Both the position numbers and the translations under genes were made by a program. Under the pieces are notes generated by a model. That model saw only the letters and a list, made by a program, of their open reading frames with translations, had not been told where the DNA came from and did not search any database. A stretch of DNA of 64,000 nt from an uncultured Erwinia sp. (lineage in GTDB: Bacteria; Pseudomonadota; Gammaproteobacteria; Enterobacterales; Enterobacteriaceae): the NCBI GenBank assembly GCA_913775305.1, contig CAJYIY010000006.1, positions 1-64,000 on the forward strand. The letters are read 5' to 3'. This document shows positions 17,945-26,207 of this stretch, piece by piece. The number at the start of each line of letters is the position of its first letter. Position 1 is the first letter of the stretch.

Positions 17945-18867
17945 GTCGCACGGCTACTGGCCTCTACTGGATGGCGCGCTATCTGGAGCGCGCAGAAAAC
18001 ATTGCCCGGGTACTCGACGTCACCAACCGCCTGTCGCTGATGCCGGTACGCGGCAGCCACAACAACGAGCTGCGTGTTCCGCTGAACCTCACTAATACCA
18101 GCGAACTTTACTGGTCGGTCAGTGACGCGCTGGCGATGCCGCAGCTGTTCAGCTTTTTCGCCCTTGACGATCGCAATCCTGCCAGCATTTTCAACTGCTG
18201 GCAGGCGGCGTGGAACAACGCTCATGCGGTACGCGGCAGCCTCTCCTCGGAAGTGTGGGAAAGCATTAACTCCAGCTGGATTGAGCTGCGCAAAATCCGT
18301 CGGCGTGGCGTCAGCAGCGGCGGGGCGGATGCGTTCTTTGACTGGGTCAAAGAGCGCTGTCATCTGTTTCGCGGTGCAATGTTTGGCACGCTGATGCGCG
18401 GCGACGCAATGAACTTTATTCGCCTCGGCACGCTGCTGGAGCGCGCCGACTGCACCGCGCGCCTGCTGGACGCCTACCAGTATCTTTCGGATGCCGACGA
18501 CGACACGGTGCGTGAATACTACCGGCTGGATACGCTGCTGCGCTCGGTCTCCGCCCGTGAAGCCTATCACAGCATCTATAAACAGCAGCTGGCGGCGGAA
18601 GGGGTCAACGAAATGCTGATCCTGCGCGAGGAAAGCCCGCGTTCGCTGCGATCCTGCGTGGAAGAGATCGCCAGGCTGCTCGAACAGATCGGCAGCAGTG
18701 GCGAAGATCGTCCGCGTTATCTGATCAGCGTGCTGCATGCACAGCTACGCTTTAGTAGCAGAGAGTCGGTACTCGATCGTGGACTGCATGCCTGGCTCAG
18801 CGCGTTTCTGGCCGAACTGGCCACGCTGTCCGACAGCATCCATCACACCTATCTGGAGGCGAAATAA
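17938..18867 (+). CDS. Alpha-E domain protein of Anbu cluster
   Basis: A 309-residue all-helical protein of the alpha-E (DUF403) family. It begins with the diagnostic '[27 protein letters not shown]'; later blocks are '[22 protein letters not shown]', '[25 protein letters not shown]' and '[16 protein letters not shown]'. The family is always found with the ATP-grasp and transglutaminase partners and is predicted to be a scaffold or a helical catalytic domain in peptide tagging. Its biochemistry is not established. It overlaps the upstream gene by 7 nt and the downstream gene by 1 nt (TAATG), so the three are translationally coupled. Confidence 0.92.
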   Translation: [309 protein letters not shown]

Positions 18868-19667
18868 TGCAGCTGACTATCGAACACAAAACCTGTTTTA
18901 GCTATCAGAATCCGGTGACGCAGAGTACCCAGTATCTGCGCCTGACGCCGCAGAATTCCGTACATCAGCGCATTATCTCCTGGGAGCTGCGGCTGCCGGG
19001 CGATGCGGTCTGCACCACCGATGCCTGGGGCAACGTACTGCACGTACTGACGCTCGACACACCGCATCAGGCGATTGAAATTGAAGCCCGCGGAGTGGTT
19101 GAAATTATCGACGGCGGTGAATTTGCCGCCGATATGAATCACGGCCTGTCACCGCTGGTCTATTTGCGCTTAAGCACGCTGACTCAGCCCGATGAGGCCA
19201 TCCGCGACTTCGCCCGCCGCTATTACCGCATGGAAGCGCCGTTGGAGAGCCTTGAACGTCTGATGGGTGAACTGCTGCTCAAAATGCCCTACCAGCCGGG
19301 CAGCACCCGGGTCACCGACTGCGCGGCGAAAGTCTTTGCCGCCGGTAGCGGCGTTTGCCAGGATCACAGCCACGTGTTTCTTGCCTGCTGTCGCAGTTTG
19401 CAGATTCCTGCGCGCTACGTCAGCGGCTATCTGTATACTGATAATGTTGAGCACGTTGCCACCCATGCCTGGGTGGAAGTGTGGATCGATGGCAACTGGC
19501 ACAGCTTTGATATCACCAACAACACCCGCAGCACCCGTCAGCACCTGAAGCTGGCCGTTGGCGTGGACTATCTGGATGCCTGCCCGGTGCGTGGAATGCG
19601 GCTCGGCGGCGGCAGTGAGGACATGCAGGCGGTTGCCGCAGTGCAGCAGGTGAATTCGCAGCAGTAA
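18867..19667 (+). CDS. Transglutaminase-like peptidase of Anbu cluster
   Basis: A 266-residue cytoplasmic protein with an N-terminal beta domain ('YQNPVTQSTQYLRLTPQNS') and a transglutaminase-fold catalytic domain. The triad is visible as C164 (GVCQDHSH), H200 (THAWVEVW) and D215 (SFDITN), so the enzyme should be active as a peptidase or amide transferase. No signal peptide is seen. It starts with the TAATG junction and is followed 18 bp later by the Anbu gene. The family partners of this cluster suggest trimming or conjugation of peptides made by the ATP-grasp protein; this is a prediction from gene context. Confidence 0.92.
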   Translation: MQLTIEHKTCFSYQNPVTQSTQYLRLTPQNSVHQRIISWELRLPGDAVCTTDAWGNVLHVLTLDTPHQAIEIEARGVVEIIDGGEFAADMNHGLSPLVYLRLSTLTQPDEAIRDFARRYYRMEAPLESLERLMGELLLKMPYQPGSTRVTDCAAKVFAAGSGVCQDHSHVFLACCRSLQIPARYVSGYLYTDNVEHVATHAWVEVWIDGNWHSFDITNNTRSTRQHLKLAVGVDYLDACPVRGMRLGGGSEDMQAVAAVQQVNSQQ

Positions 19668-19685
19668 TCTTTAATCGGGAAAACT

Positions 19686-20396
19686 ATGACCTATTGTGTG
19701 GCAATGCGCTTATCGTCAGGGATGATTTTTGTTTCCGACTCCCGTACTAATGCGGGCGTGGACCATATCTCCTCTTTCCGTAAGCTCCATGTCTTTCAGC
19801 AGGATGATGAGCGGACGCTGGTGCTGCAAAGCGCTGGCAATCTTGCCACCACGCAGAGTGCCCTCAGCCTGCTGCGGCGGGACTGCGAAGACGGTAAAAA
19901 ACCGAACCTGATGAACTGTAGCAACATGTACGATGTGGCGCTGCTGGTGGGGGAAACGCTGCGCGAGGTGATCAAGCGTGATGGCGAAGAGTTTGGCGGC
20001 ACACTGCTGCTGGGTGGGCAGATCAAAGGCGAGGAGCCCAGGCTGTTCCAGATCTACCCGCAGGGCAACTTCATTGAGGCCAGCACCGATACGCCCTATT
20101 TCCAGATTGGCGAGAGCAAGTACGGCAAGCCGATCATCGATCGCGTACTGCGTTACGACACACCGCTGGATCAGGCGATGCAGTGTGCGCTGATCTCTAT
20201 GGACTCAACCCTGGCGAGCAATATCTCGGTTGGCCTGCCGCTGGACGTGATGATCTACCCGTCGGACAGCTTTAGCTGTGAGCAGCAGCACCATATTACC
20301 GATAAGCATCCCTACTTCTCGCAGATTCGTCAGATGTGGAGCAGCGGATTGCTGAGGGTTTTCTCTCAACTGCCGCCGCTGCGACTTGAGGAATAA
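19686..20396 (+). CDS. Anbu, proteasome-type peptidase (HslV-related)
   Basis: A 236-residue Ntn-hydrolase of the Anbu (ancestral beta subunit) family. After removal of Met1 the nucleophile is Thr2 (MTYCVAMRLSSGM), with Asp18 (VSDSRT) and Lys33 (FRKLH) in the positions expected for proteasome-type catalysis. Anbu particles are bacterial relatives of HslV and the 20S proteasome, but their substrate and unfoldase are unknown. It is the last gene of the ATP-grasp/alpha-E/transglutaminase operon; no ATPase gene is nearby. A hairpin at 20420-20446 could end the operon. Confidence 0.93.
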   Translation: MTYCVAMRLSSGMIFVSDSRTNAGVDHISSFRKLHVFQQDDERTLVLQSAGNLATTQSALSLLRRDCEDGKKPNLMNCSNMYDVALLVGETLREVIKRDGEEFGGTLLLGGQIKGEEPRLFQIYPQGNFIEASTDTPYFQIGESKYGKPIIDRVLRYDTPLDQAMQCALISMDSTLASNISVGLPLDVMIYPSDSFSCEQQHHITDKHPYFSQIRQMWSSGLLRVFSQLPPLRLEE

Positions 20397-20419
20397 TGCG
20401 CCCTCGACAATAGTGTGTT

Positions 20420-20446
20420 GCAGCGCGGTCAAAATGGCCGCGTTGC
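20420..20446 (+). terminator. Candidate terminator hairpin after Anbu gene
   Basis: Arms GCAGCGCGG (20420-20428) and CCGCGTTGC (20438-20446) pair over 9 bp with one G-U, around a 9-nt loop. A T-run follows only about 20 nt later (20465-20471) and coincides with the Pho box of olsF, so efficiency is uncertain. Confidence 0.45.
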
Positions 20447-20458
20447 ACTGTCTCCTTG

Positions 20459-20487
20459 TTGTCATTTTTTTGTTATGTTAGCGTCAT
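20459..20487 (+). promoter_or_regulatory. Pho box upstream of olsF
   Basis: Three direct repeats stand at an exact 11-bp period: TTGTCAT (20459-20465), TTGTTAT (20470-20476) and GCGTCAT (20481-20487). They match the PhoB half-site CTGTCAT at 6, 5 and 5 of 7 positions. A weak -10 (TTTAGT, 20496-20501) follows 8 nt later, where a PhoB-activated promoter needs it. Phosphate control of olsF would make physiological sense because ornithine lipids replace phospholipids. Confidence 0.65.
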
Positions 20488-20531
20488 TGCCGATGTTTAG
20501 TGTGCGGATAAAATAGCCGGGAGATAAGCCT

Positions 20532-22259
20532 GTGTTTACCATTGAAACCGTACTTGAAGATCTCTACCCACAGCATGAAGTTCCTTCCTGGCAGAAAAGC
20601 GTCCTGCGCCGACTGCTGCATGAAAAAGAATTCCAGCAGTTTAATCAGCGCTACAAACACCTGAAAGGGCTGGACATGGTCGAGCAGGTGCTGGAGTACC
20701 TTGACGTCAGCTGCGACCTGAGCGAGCGCGACCTGGAGCAAATCCCAAGCCAGGGGCCGGTGGTGATTGTCGCCAACCATCCGCTCGGCACGCTGGACGG
20801 TCTGGCCCTGCTGCATGCGGTGTCACAGGTCCGGCGCGATGTAAAAATCGTCACCAACCGCCTGCTGAACTGTCTGGAATCACTCAGCAGCCTGATGGTA
20901 CCGGTGGACAACATGGGCAACCGCACCAGCCGACAGCAGGTGATGCTGATGCAGGAACAGCTGGAAGGCCAGGGGGTGCTGATCTTCTTCCCGGCGGGGG
21001 AGGTCTCGCGATTTGGCAGTAAAGGGGTAAAGGACGGCAAATGGAGCCATGGCTTCCTGCGTCTGGCGGCACGCTACCGTGCGCCAGTTGTGCCGATCCA
21101 CGTCGGCGGTCGCAACAGCGCGCTGTTCTACCTGACTTCAAAAATTTATCAGCCGCTGTCGATGCTGATGCTGATTAAAGAGATGTTCGGCAATCGCGGG
21201 GCGCGGCTGAAGCTGAAAATCGGTGCGCGTATTCCTTACGCCAGCTGGCACGATGGCCGCACCCCGGCAAAAGAGCTGGCCGCACGCTTTCATCGCCATC
21301 TTTATCGCATGGCGCAGGGCAAATCGGCGCTGTTCCAGACCGAAGCGTCGATTGCCCGCAGTGAAGACCGGGCGGTGCTGAAGCGCGCGCTGGCGGGCTG
21401 TGAGGTGCTGGGCAAACTGCCCGATGGCAAAACTATTTATCTCTATCGCCGCCAGGGTGAAGACTATGTGCCGATCCTGCGTGAGCTGGGACGGCTGCGT
21501 GAAATTGCCTTCCGCGCAGTAGGCGAGGGCAGCGGCACTCGCCGCGACCTCGACGACTACGACGATGACTATTATCACCTGATCCTCTGGGACGAAGACG
21601 CGCTGGATATCGTCGGCGCCTACCGTTTTATACCGACAGCCGAACAGTTCGAACGGAAGGGACTGGACGGTATTTACAGCCACAGCCTGTTTCATTACGA
21701 CCACCGGATGAACCCGGTACTGATGCAGGGGATCGAACTGGGGCGCAGCTTTATCCAGCCAGCCTACTGGGGAAAACGCGGGCTGGACTATTTGTGGATG
21801 GGCATCGGTGCCTATCTGGCGAAATATCCGCAGTATCGCTATCTGTTTGGCCCGGTTTCCATCTCGGGCGGCCTGCCGCTGGCCGCGCGGGATCTGTTGG
21901 TGGCGTTCTATCGCCTCTACTTCGCCCCCCGGCTGCCGCTGGCCACCTCGCGACGCCCCTATCCCGCATCGCTGCCTGACGTGCTGGCCCAGTTCAGCGG
22001 CGATAACTACAGCGAAGACCTCAAGCGCCTGAAAAGGCTGCTCGCTAACCTTGGCACCGGTATTCCGCCGTTGTACAAGCAGTACTCTGAATTGTGCGAG
22101 AGCGGCGGGGTCCAGTTTATCGACTTTGGCAGCGACCCTGATTTTAACCACTGCATCGATGGCCTGGTGCTGGTGGATCTGACCCGGTTGAAAGAGACCC
22201 GCTTCCAACGCTATATCGCCATTCACCAACAGCCGCAGCAGGATACTGCCGCCGGCTGA
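20532..22259 (+). CDS. olsF: Bifunctional ornithine lipid synthase OlsF
   Basis: A 575-residue fusion. Residues about 60-260 form a PlsC/OlsA-like O-acyltransferase with 'NHPLGTLDG' (from residue 82), 'FFPAGEVSRFG' and 'APVVPIHVGGRNS'. Residues about 310-560 form an OlsB-like (hemolysin/GNAT-type) N-acyltransferase with 'LREIAFRAVGEGSGTRRDLDDYD', 'GAYRF', 'ELGRSFIQPAYWGKRGLDYLWMGIGAYL' and 'YLFGPVSISG'. This order is that of OlsF, which makes phosphorus-free ornithine lipids by acylating ornithine twice. Translation starts at GTG 20532 after GGGAG. The gene is alone, preceded by the Pho box at 20459-20487, so it is probably induced by phosphate starvation. Confidence 0.9.
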   Translation: MFTIETVLEDLYPQHEVPSWQKSVLRRLLHEKEFQQFNQRYKHLKGLDMVEQVLEYLDVSCDLSERDLEQIPSQGPVVIVANHPLGTLDGLALLHAVSQVRRDVKIVTNRLLNCLESLSSLMVPVDNMGNRTSRQQVMLMQEQLEGQGVLIFFPAGEVSRFGSKGVKDGKWSHGFLRLAARYRAPVVPIHVGGRNSALFYLTSKIYQPLSMLMLIKEMFGNRGARLKLKIGARIPYASWHDGRTPAKELAARFHRHLYRMAQGKSALFQTEASIARSEDRAVLKRALAGCEVLGKLPDGKTIYLYRRQGEDYVPILRELGRLREIAFRAVGEGSGTRRDLDDYDDDYYHLILWDEDALDIVGAYRFIPTAEQFERKGLDGIYSHSLFHYDHRMNPVLMQGIELGRSFIQPAYWGKRGLDYLWMGIGAYLAKYPQYRYLFGPVSISGGLPLAARDLLVAFYRLYFAPRLPLATSRRPYPASLPDVLAQFSGDNYSEDLKRLKRLLANLGTGIPPLYKQYSELCESGGVQFIDFGSDPDFNHCIDGLVLVDLTRLKETRFQRYIAIHQQPQQDTAAG

Positions 22260-22394
22260 CGCGCTCCTGCCACGGATGTTCCGGCCAATAAAACGGCTCG
22301 CATTTGTGGCATTTTTGATTCTGCCTGCTGAACAGAAAGTGAATACGTTCCGTGCTTTATTCCTAACCCCCTGAACTACTTGCGGTTTCCGGTA

Positions 22395-22417
22395 ATCGTT
22401 ACTCTCAGAGTAACGAT
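22395..22417 (+). promoter_or_regulatory. Perfect 10-3-10 palindrome upstream of mdcA
   Basis: Arms ATCGTTACTC and GAGTAACGAT are exact reverse complements around TCA. The site contains a symmetrical T-N11-A (T22400, A22412), the LysR-type box pattern, and lies 97 bp before the mdcA ATG, where an activator such as MdcR would bind. As RNA it would be a 10-bp hairpin, but no T-run follows, so a terminator for olsF is less likely. Confidence 0.6.
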
Positions 22418-22513
22418 CTGCCACCTGGCGTAATTGATGAACAATCCATTCAGGTACAGACTGGCAGCCAGACTGAAAGCATCTTCAGCAGATGCACTTA
22501 CAGGAGGTTAACC

Positions 22514-24166
22514 ATGTTATCTACCCCGTCACCCCAGGTCTGGGATACACGTCGGCGCGAGAAACAGCGTCGTATAGCCAGCCTCGGTATTCCGCACAAG
22601 ATCCTGCCCACCGACGATATCGTCACCATGCTTGAAAAGCTGATCTCACCCGGCGACCGGGTGGTGATGGAGGGCAACAACCAGAAGCAGGCTGATTTCC
22701 TCTCGCGCTCGCTGGCACAGGTTAATCCACAGACGCTGCACGACCTGCACATGATTATGCCCAGCGTTGGCCGCAGTGAGCATCTTGATATCTTTGAAAA
22801 AGGCATTGCCCGCAAGCTGGATTTCTCGTTTTCCGGCACCCAGAGTCTGCGAATTTCGCAGCTGCTGGAGGATGGCCTGCTGGAAATCGGTGCCATTCAC
22901 ACCTACATCGAACTTTACGCCCGCCTGTTTGTAGACCTCTCGCCCAATGTGGCGCTGGTTGCCGGATTTAAAGCCGATCGCAAAGGCAACCTCTACACCG
23001 GTGCCAGCACCGAAGACACCCCGGCGCTGGTAGAGGCCGCCGCCTTTCATAATGGCATTGTTATCGCTCAGGTTAACGAACTGGTCGATGACGAGTGCGA
23101 CCTGCCGCGCGTGGACATTCCCGGTTCCTGGATTGATTTTGTGGTAGTGGCCGACAAGCCTTTCTTTATCGAACCGCTGTTCACCCGCGATCCGCGCCTG
23201 ATTAAGCAGGAACACGTGCTGATGGCGATGCTGGCGATTAAAGGCATCTACGCTGAACATCAGGTGCAGTCATTGAATCACGGCATCGGTTTCAACACCG
23301 CCGCCATTGAACTGCTGTTACCGACCTACGGTGAACAACTCGGCCTGAAGGGCAAAATCTGCCGCCACTGGGCGCTGAATCCTCATCCTACGCTGATCCC
23401 GGCCATTGAAAGCGGTTGGGTAAAAAGCGTGCACTGCTTCGGCGGTGAGCTGGGCATGGAAAACTATATTGCCGCTCGCCCGGACGTGTTTTTTACCGGC
23501 CACGACGGTTCAATGCGATCCAACCGCGCCTTTTGCCAGATGGCCGGGCAGTACGCGGTGGATATGTTTATTGGTTCAACCCTTCAGATTGACGGCCTGG
23601 CAAACTCCTCTACCGTGACCCGCGGTCGTCTGTCCGGCTTCGGCGGCGCACCAAATATGGGCCACGATCCGCATGGCCGCCGCCACGCCACCCCGGCCTG
23701 GCTGGCGATGATCAATGAACCCGACCCGCTGGCGCGTGGCCGCAAGCTGGTGGTGCAGATGGTGGAAACCTTCCAGGCGGGTGTTAAACCCACCTTTGTC
23801 GAAAAACTGGACGCGATAGACGTGGCGAAAACCACCGGAATGCCGCTGGCTCCGGTGATGATCTACGGCGACGACGTTACCCACGTTCTCACCGAAGAGG
23901 GGATCGCTTATCTCTATCGCGCAAGTTCGCTGGAAGAGCGCCGGGCGATGGTCGCGGCGGTTGCCGGTATTACCGACGTAGGGCTGGGCGTGGATGTGCA
24001 GCGCGTGGCCCGGCTGCGGCGTGAGGGCAAGGTCGTCTTTCCGGAAGATCTCGGTATTCGTCGTACCGATGCCAGCCGTTCACTGCTGGCCGCAGGCAGC
24101 GTGGCGGACCTGGTGGAATGGTCCGGCGGCCTCTATCAGCCACCGGCTAAATTCAGGAGCTGGTAA
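22514..24166 (+). CDS. mdcA: Malonate decarboxylase alpha subunit (acetyl-S-ACP:malonate ACP transferase)
   Basis: A 550-residue subunit that exchanges acetate for malonate on the ACP subunit, forming malonyl-S-ACP. Its length and sequence match MdcA: 'ALVAGFKADRKGNLYTGASTEDTPALVEAAAF', 'NHGIGFNTAAIELLLPTYGEQLGLKG', 'GGELGMENYIAARPDVFFTGHDGSMRSNRAF' and 'SGFGGAPNMGHDPHGRRHATPAW'. A strong Shine-Dalgarno (AGGAGG) precedes the ATG. It is the first gene of an eight-gene operon for the soluble, biotin-independent malonate decarboxylase, joined to mdcB by TAATG. Confidence 0.97.
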   Translation: MLSTPSPQVWDTRRREKQRRIASLGIPHKILPTDDIVTMLEKLISPGDRVVMEGNNQKQADFLSRSLAQVNPQTLHDLHMIMPSVGRSEHLDIFEKGIARKLDFSFSGTQSLRISQLLEDGLLEIGAIHTYIELYARLFVDLSPNVALVAGFKADRKGNLYTGASTEDTPALVEAAAFHNGIVIAQVNELVDDECDLPRVDIPGSWIDFVVVADKPFFIEPLFTRDPRLIKQEHVLMAMLAIKGIYAEHQVQSLNHGIGFNTAAIELLLPTYGEQLGLKGKICRHWALNPHPTLIPAIESGWVKSVHCFGGELGMENYIAARPDVFFTGHDGSMRSNRAFCQMAGQYAVDMFIGSTLQIDGLANSSTVTRGRLSGFGGAPNMGHDPHGRRHATPAWLAMINEPDPLARGRKLVVQMVETFQAGVKPTFVEKLDAIDVAKTTGMPLAPVMIYGDDVTHVLTEEGIAYLYRASSLEERRAMVAAVAGITDVGLGVDVQRVARLRREGKVVFPEDLGIRRTDASRSLLAAGSVADLVEWSGGLYQPPAKFRSW

Positions 24167-25020
24167 TGAGCCCGCAGCGGCAGCTTGCCGCGATCGTTGC
24201 AGAGCGCCATGCACGACACCTGGCCGTGGTGGCAACCGACTGTCTGCTGGAGGAAGCCCGACTGACGCCGAAGCCTGGCCTGGTGGATCGTCGGGGAAGC
24301 GGTGCGCATCGGGATCTCACGCTGGATCTCCTTGAACGTTCAGCCCACAGCCTGACGCCGACCTTCTATGCGCTGGCACTGCAATGCTGGCAGCGCCCGG
24401 CAGATATTGCCCTGCGCCAGTTGGTCGGTCGGCTTGGCCGTGAAGGCGAAGCGCAGATGATGCGGACCACCGGGGGAGTTAACACGCACCGCGGCGCAAT
24501 CTGGGCGCTGGGCCTGCTGATTGCCGCCAGCGCGATGCGCAGCGGAGAAAGCAGTGTGCCGCAGCTGGTTGAGAGTGCTGCCACGCTGGCGATGTTGCCC
24601 GATGAGGCCGCACCGAAGCTGTTCAGCAACGGCCAGCGCGCCAGCTCACGTTACCGACTGCCCGGCGCCCGTGAAGAGGCCCGACAGGGTTTTCCGCACG
24701 TGGTGGATCTGGCGCTGCCGCAGCTACGCCGCAGCCGTCAGCAGGGGGCCAGCGAAAGCGAAGCCCGACTGGACACGCTGATGATCATCATGACGTCACT
24801 CAGCGATACCTGCGTACTGTCGCGGGCGGGGATGCGCGGTCTTGATGCGATGCAGCAGGGCGCACGGGCGGTGCTGGCTGCCGGAGGCGTAAGCCAGCCT
24901 GCGGGGCAGCGTGCGCTGGCGCAGCGGGCTGCGGAAATGCTGGCGCTAAATGCCTCACCGGGTGGCGCGGCAGACCTGCTCTCCGCCGCGCTGTTCCTTG
25001 ACCGCATCTGCGTGGCCTGA
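24166..25020 (+). CDS. mdcB: Triphosphoribosyl-dephospho-CoA synthase MdcB
   Basis: A 284-residue enzyme of the CitG/MdcB family. It makes 2'-(5''-triphosphoribosyl)-3'-dephospho-CoA from ATP and dephospho-CoA, the precursor of the ACP prosthetic group. Family blocks are visible: 'LLEEARLTPKPGLVDRRGSGAHRDL', 'MRTTGGVNTHRGAIWALGLL', 'PGAREEARQGFPHVVDLALPQL' and 'SLSDTCVLSRAGMRGLDAMQ'. The start ATG overlaps the mdcA stop by 1 nt. It acts before MdcG, encoded downstream. Confidence 0.96.
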   Translation: MSPQRQLAAIVAERHARHLAVVATDCLLEEARLTPKPGLVDRRGSGAHRDLTLDLLERSAHSLTPTFYALALQCWQRPADIALRQLVGRLGREGEAQMMRTTGGVNTHRGAIWALGLLIAASAMRSGESSVPQLVESAATLAMLPDEAAPKLFSNGQRASSRYRLPGAREEARQGFPHVVDLALPQLRRSRQQGASESEARLDTLMIIMTSLSDTCVLSRAGMRGLDAMQQGARAVLAAGGVSQPAGQRALAQRAAEMLALNASPGGAADLLSAALFLDRICVA

Positions 25021-25081
25021 TCAATCACGACGGCCCGCAAAGGGCCATCCGACACAAGGACTTTTATTTAAAGAGGATCTT

Positions 25082-25381
25082 ATGCAACAGATAAGCCTTA
25101 ATTTTCCAGCCTCGCGACGCCTCAGCGGCAGAGCGCTGGCGGGCGTTGTTGGCTCGGGTGACATGGAAGTGCTGTTCGTCGCCGACGCCGGCGACACCCT
25201 GAACGTGAACATCGTCACCTCGGTGGATAACAGCCAAAAGCGCTGGACGGCGCTGTTCGAACGGCTGGGCACCTTCGGGGATCTCCCCGCCGGGCACATG
25301 ACGGTTCACGACTTCGGCGCTACGCCCGGCGTAGCGAGGATCCGCATTGAGCAGGTTTTTGAGGAGGTAGCCGATGCGTAA
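25082..25381 (+). CDS. mdcC: Malonate decarboxylase acyl-carrier subunit MdcC
   Basis: A 99-residue acyl-carrier protein of malonate decarboxylase. The prosthetic-group serine is S25 within 'AGVVGSGDMEVLF', the position known in Klebsiella MdcC. It carries the acetyl/malonyl thioester between MdcA and MdcD-MdcE. I chose the ATG at 25082, 7 nt after a GAGG Shine-Dalgarno, rather than longer in-frame starts that run into mdcB. It overlaps mdcD by 8 nt. Confidence 0.95.
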   Translation: MQQISLNFPASRRLSGRALAGVVGSGDMEVLFVADAGDTLNVNIVTSVDNSQKRWTALFERLGTFGDLPAGHMTVHDFGATPGVARIRIEQVFEEVADA

Positions 25382-26207
25382 CGATCGGAGCTTTATCGAA
25401 CTGAATGCGCGCCAGCGCGCGCGGCTGCTGCTGGATCGGGGCAGCTTTCGTGAACTGCTGGATCCCTTCGAAGGGATCGTCTCACCGTGGCTGGGCATGC
25501 AGGGGATCGTGCCGCAGGCCGATGACGGCATGGTGGTAGCCAAAGGCACCATCGACGGACAGCCTGCGGTTGTGGTGGCCATTGAAGGCGCATTCCAGGG
25601 CGGCAGCATGGGCGAAGTGTCGGGGGCCAAAATGGCGGCGGCGCTGGAGCTGGCGGCGGAAGATAACCGCAACGGTACTCCTACCCGTGCGGTACTGTGC
25701 CTGGAAACCGGGGGAGTGAGGCTACAGGAAGCCAATCTGGGCCTGGCGGCCATCGCGGATATTCACGCAGCCATCGTCGATCTGCGTCGTTACACCCCGG
25801 TGGTGGGCATTATTGCCGGAACCGTTGGCTGCTTTGGCGGCATGTCCATTGCCGCCGGGCTGTGCAGCTATCTGATTGTCACCCGCGAAGCGCGACTGGG
25901 GCTGAACGGCCCGCAGGTGATCGAACAGGAGGCCGGAATTGACGAATATGACTCCCGCGATCGTCCGTTTATCTGGAGCATGACCGGGGGAGAAACCCGC
26001 ACGGCCAGCGGTCTGGCGGATGTACAGGTGGATGATGGCCAGCAGGCGGTGAAGCAGGCAATGCGTGATGTGCTGGCGCGGGGAATACCGGCGGTACACC
26101 GTTCCGAAAATTACCAAAACTATCTACCGCGACTGGCGCAGTTTGATACTCGCCAGCAGGCGGATGCACAGCAGATCGCACGACTTTTCAGCAGGGAGGA
26201 ACGGTGA
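25374..26207 (+). CDS. mdcD: Malonate decarboxylase beta subunit MdcD
   Basis: A 277-residue crotonase-fold carboxyltransferase-type subunit. With MdcE it decarboxylates malonyl-S-ACP to acetyl-S-ACP and CO2. The family signatures 'ARQRARLLLDRGSFRELLDPFEGI', 'AVVVAIEGAFQGGSMGEVSGAKMAAALELA' and 'VVGIIAGTVGCFGGMSIAAGLCSYLIVT' are visible. A GGAGG Shine-Dalgarno lies inside the end of mdcC. The absence of biotin-carrier and sodium-pump subunits in the operon marks the biotin-independent, soluble enzyme. Confidence 0.96.
   Translation: MRNDRSFIELNARQRARLLLDRGSFRELLDPFEGIVSPWLGMQGIVPQADDGMVVAKGTIDGQPAVVVAIEGAFQGGSMGEVSGAKMAAALELAAEDNRNGTPTRAVLCLETGGVRLQEANLGLAAIADIHAAIVDLRRYTPVVGIIAGTVGCFGGMSIAAGLCSYLIVTREARLGLNGPQVIEQEAGIDEYDSRDRPFIWSMTGGETRTASGLADVQVDDGQQAVKQAMRDVLARGIPAVHRSENYQNYLPRLAQFDTRQQADAQQIARLFSREER

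Noticed and set aside
17716..18738. 340-codon open frame on the minus strand across the ATP-grasp and alpha-E genes
   Set aside because: It opposes two conserved overlapping genes and shows no recognisable motif.
22395..22417. Terminator for olsF
   Set aside because: The hairpin is perfect but has no T-run and lies 136 bp after the stop, so an operator is more likely.
21138..22424. 428-codon open frame on the minus strand across olsF
   Set aside because: Low-complexity, Gln/Arg-rich translation opposite a strongly conserved acyltransferase gene; no ribosome binding site.
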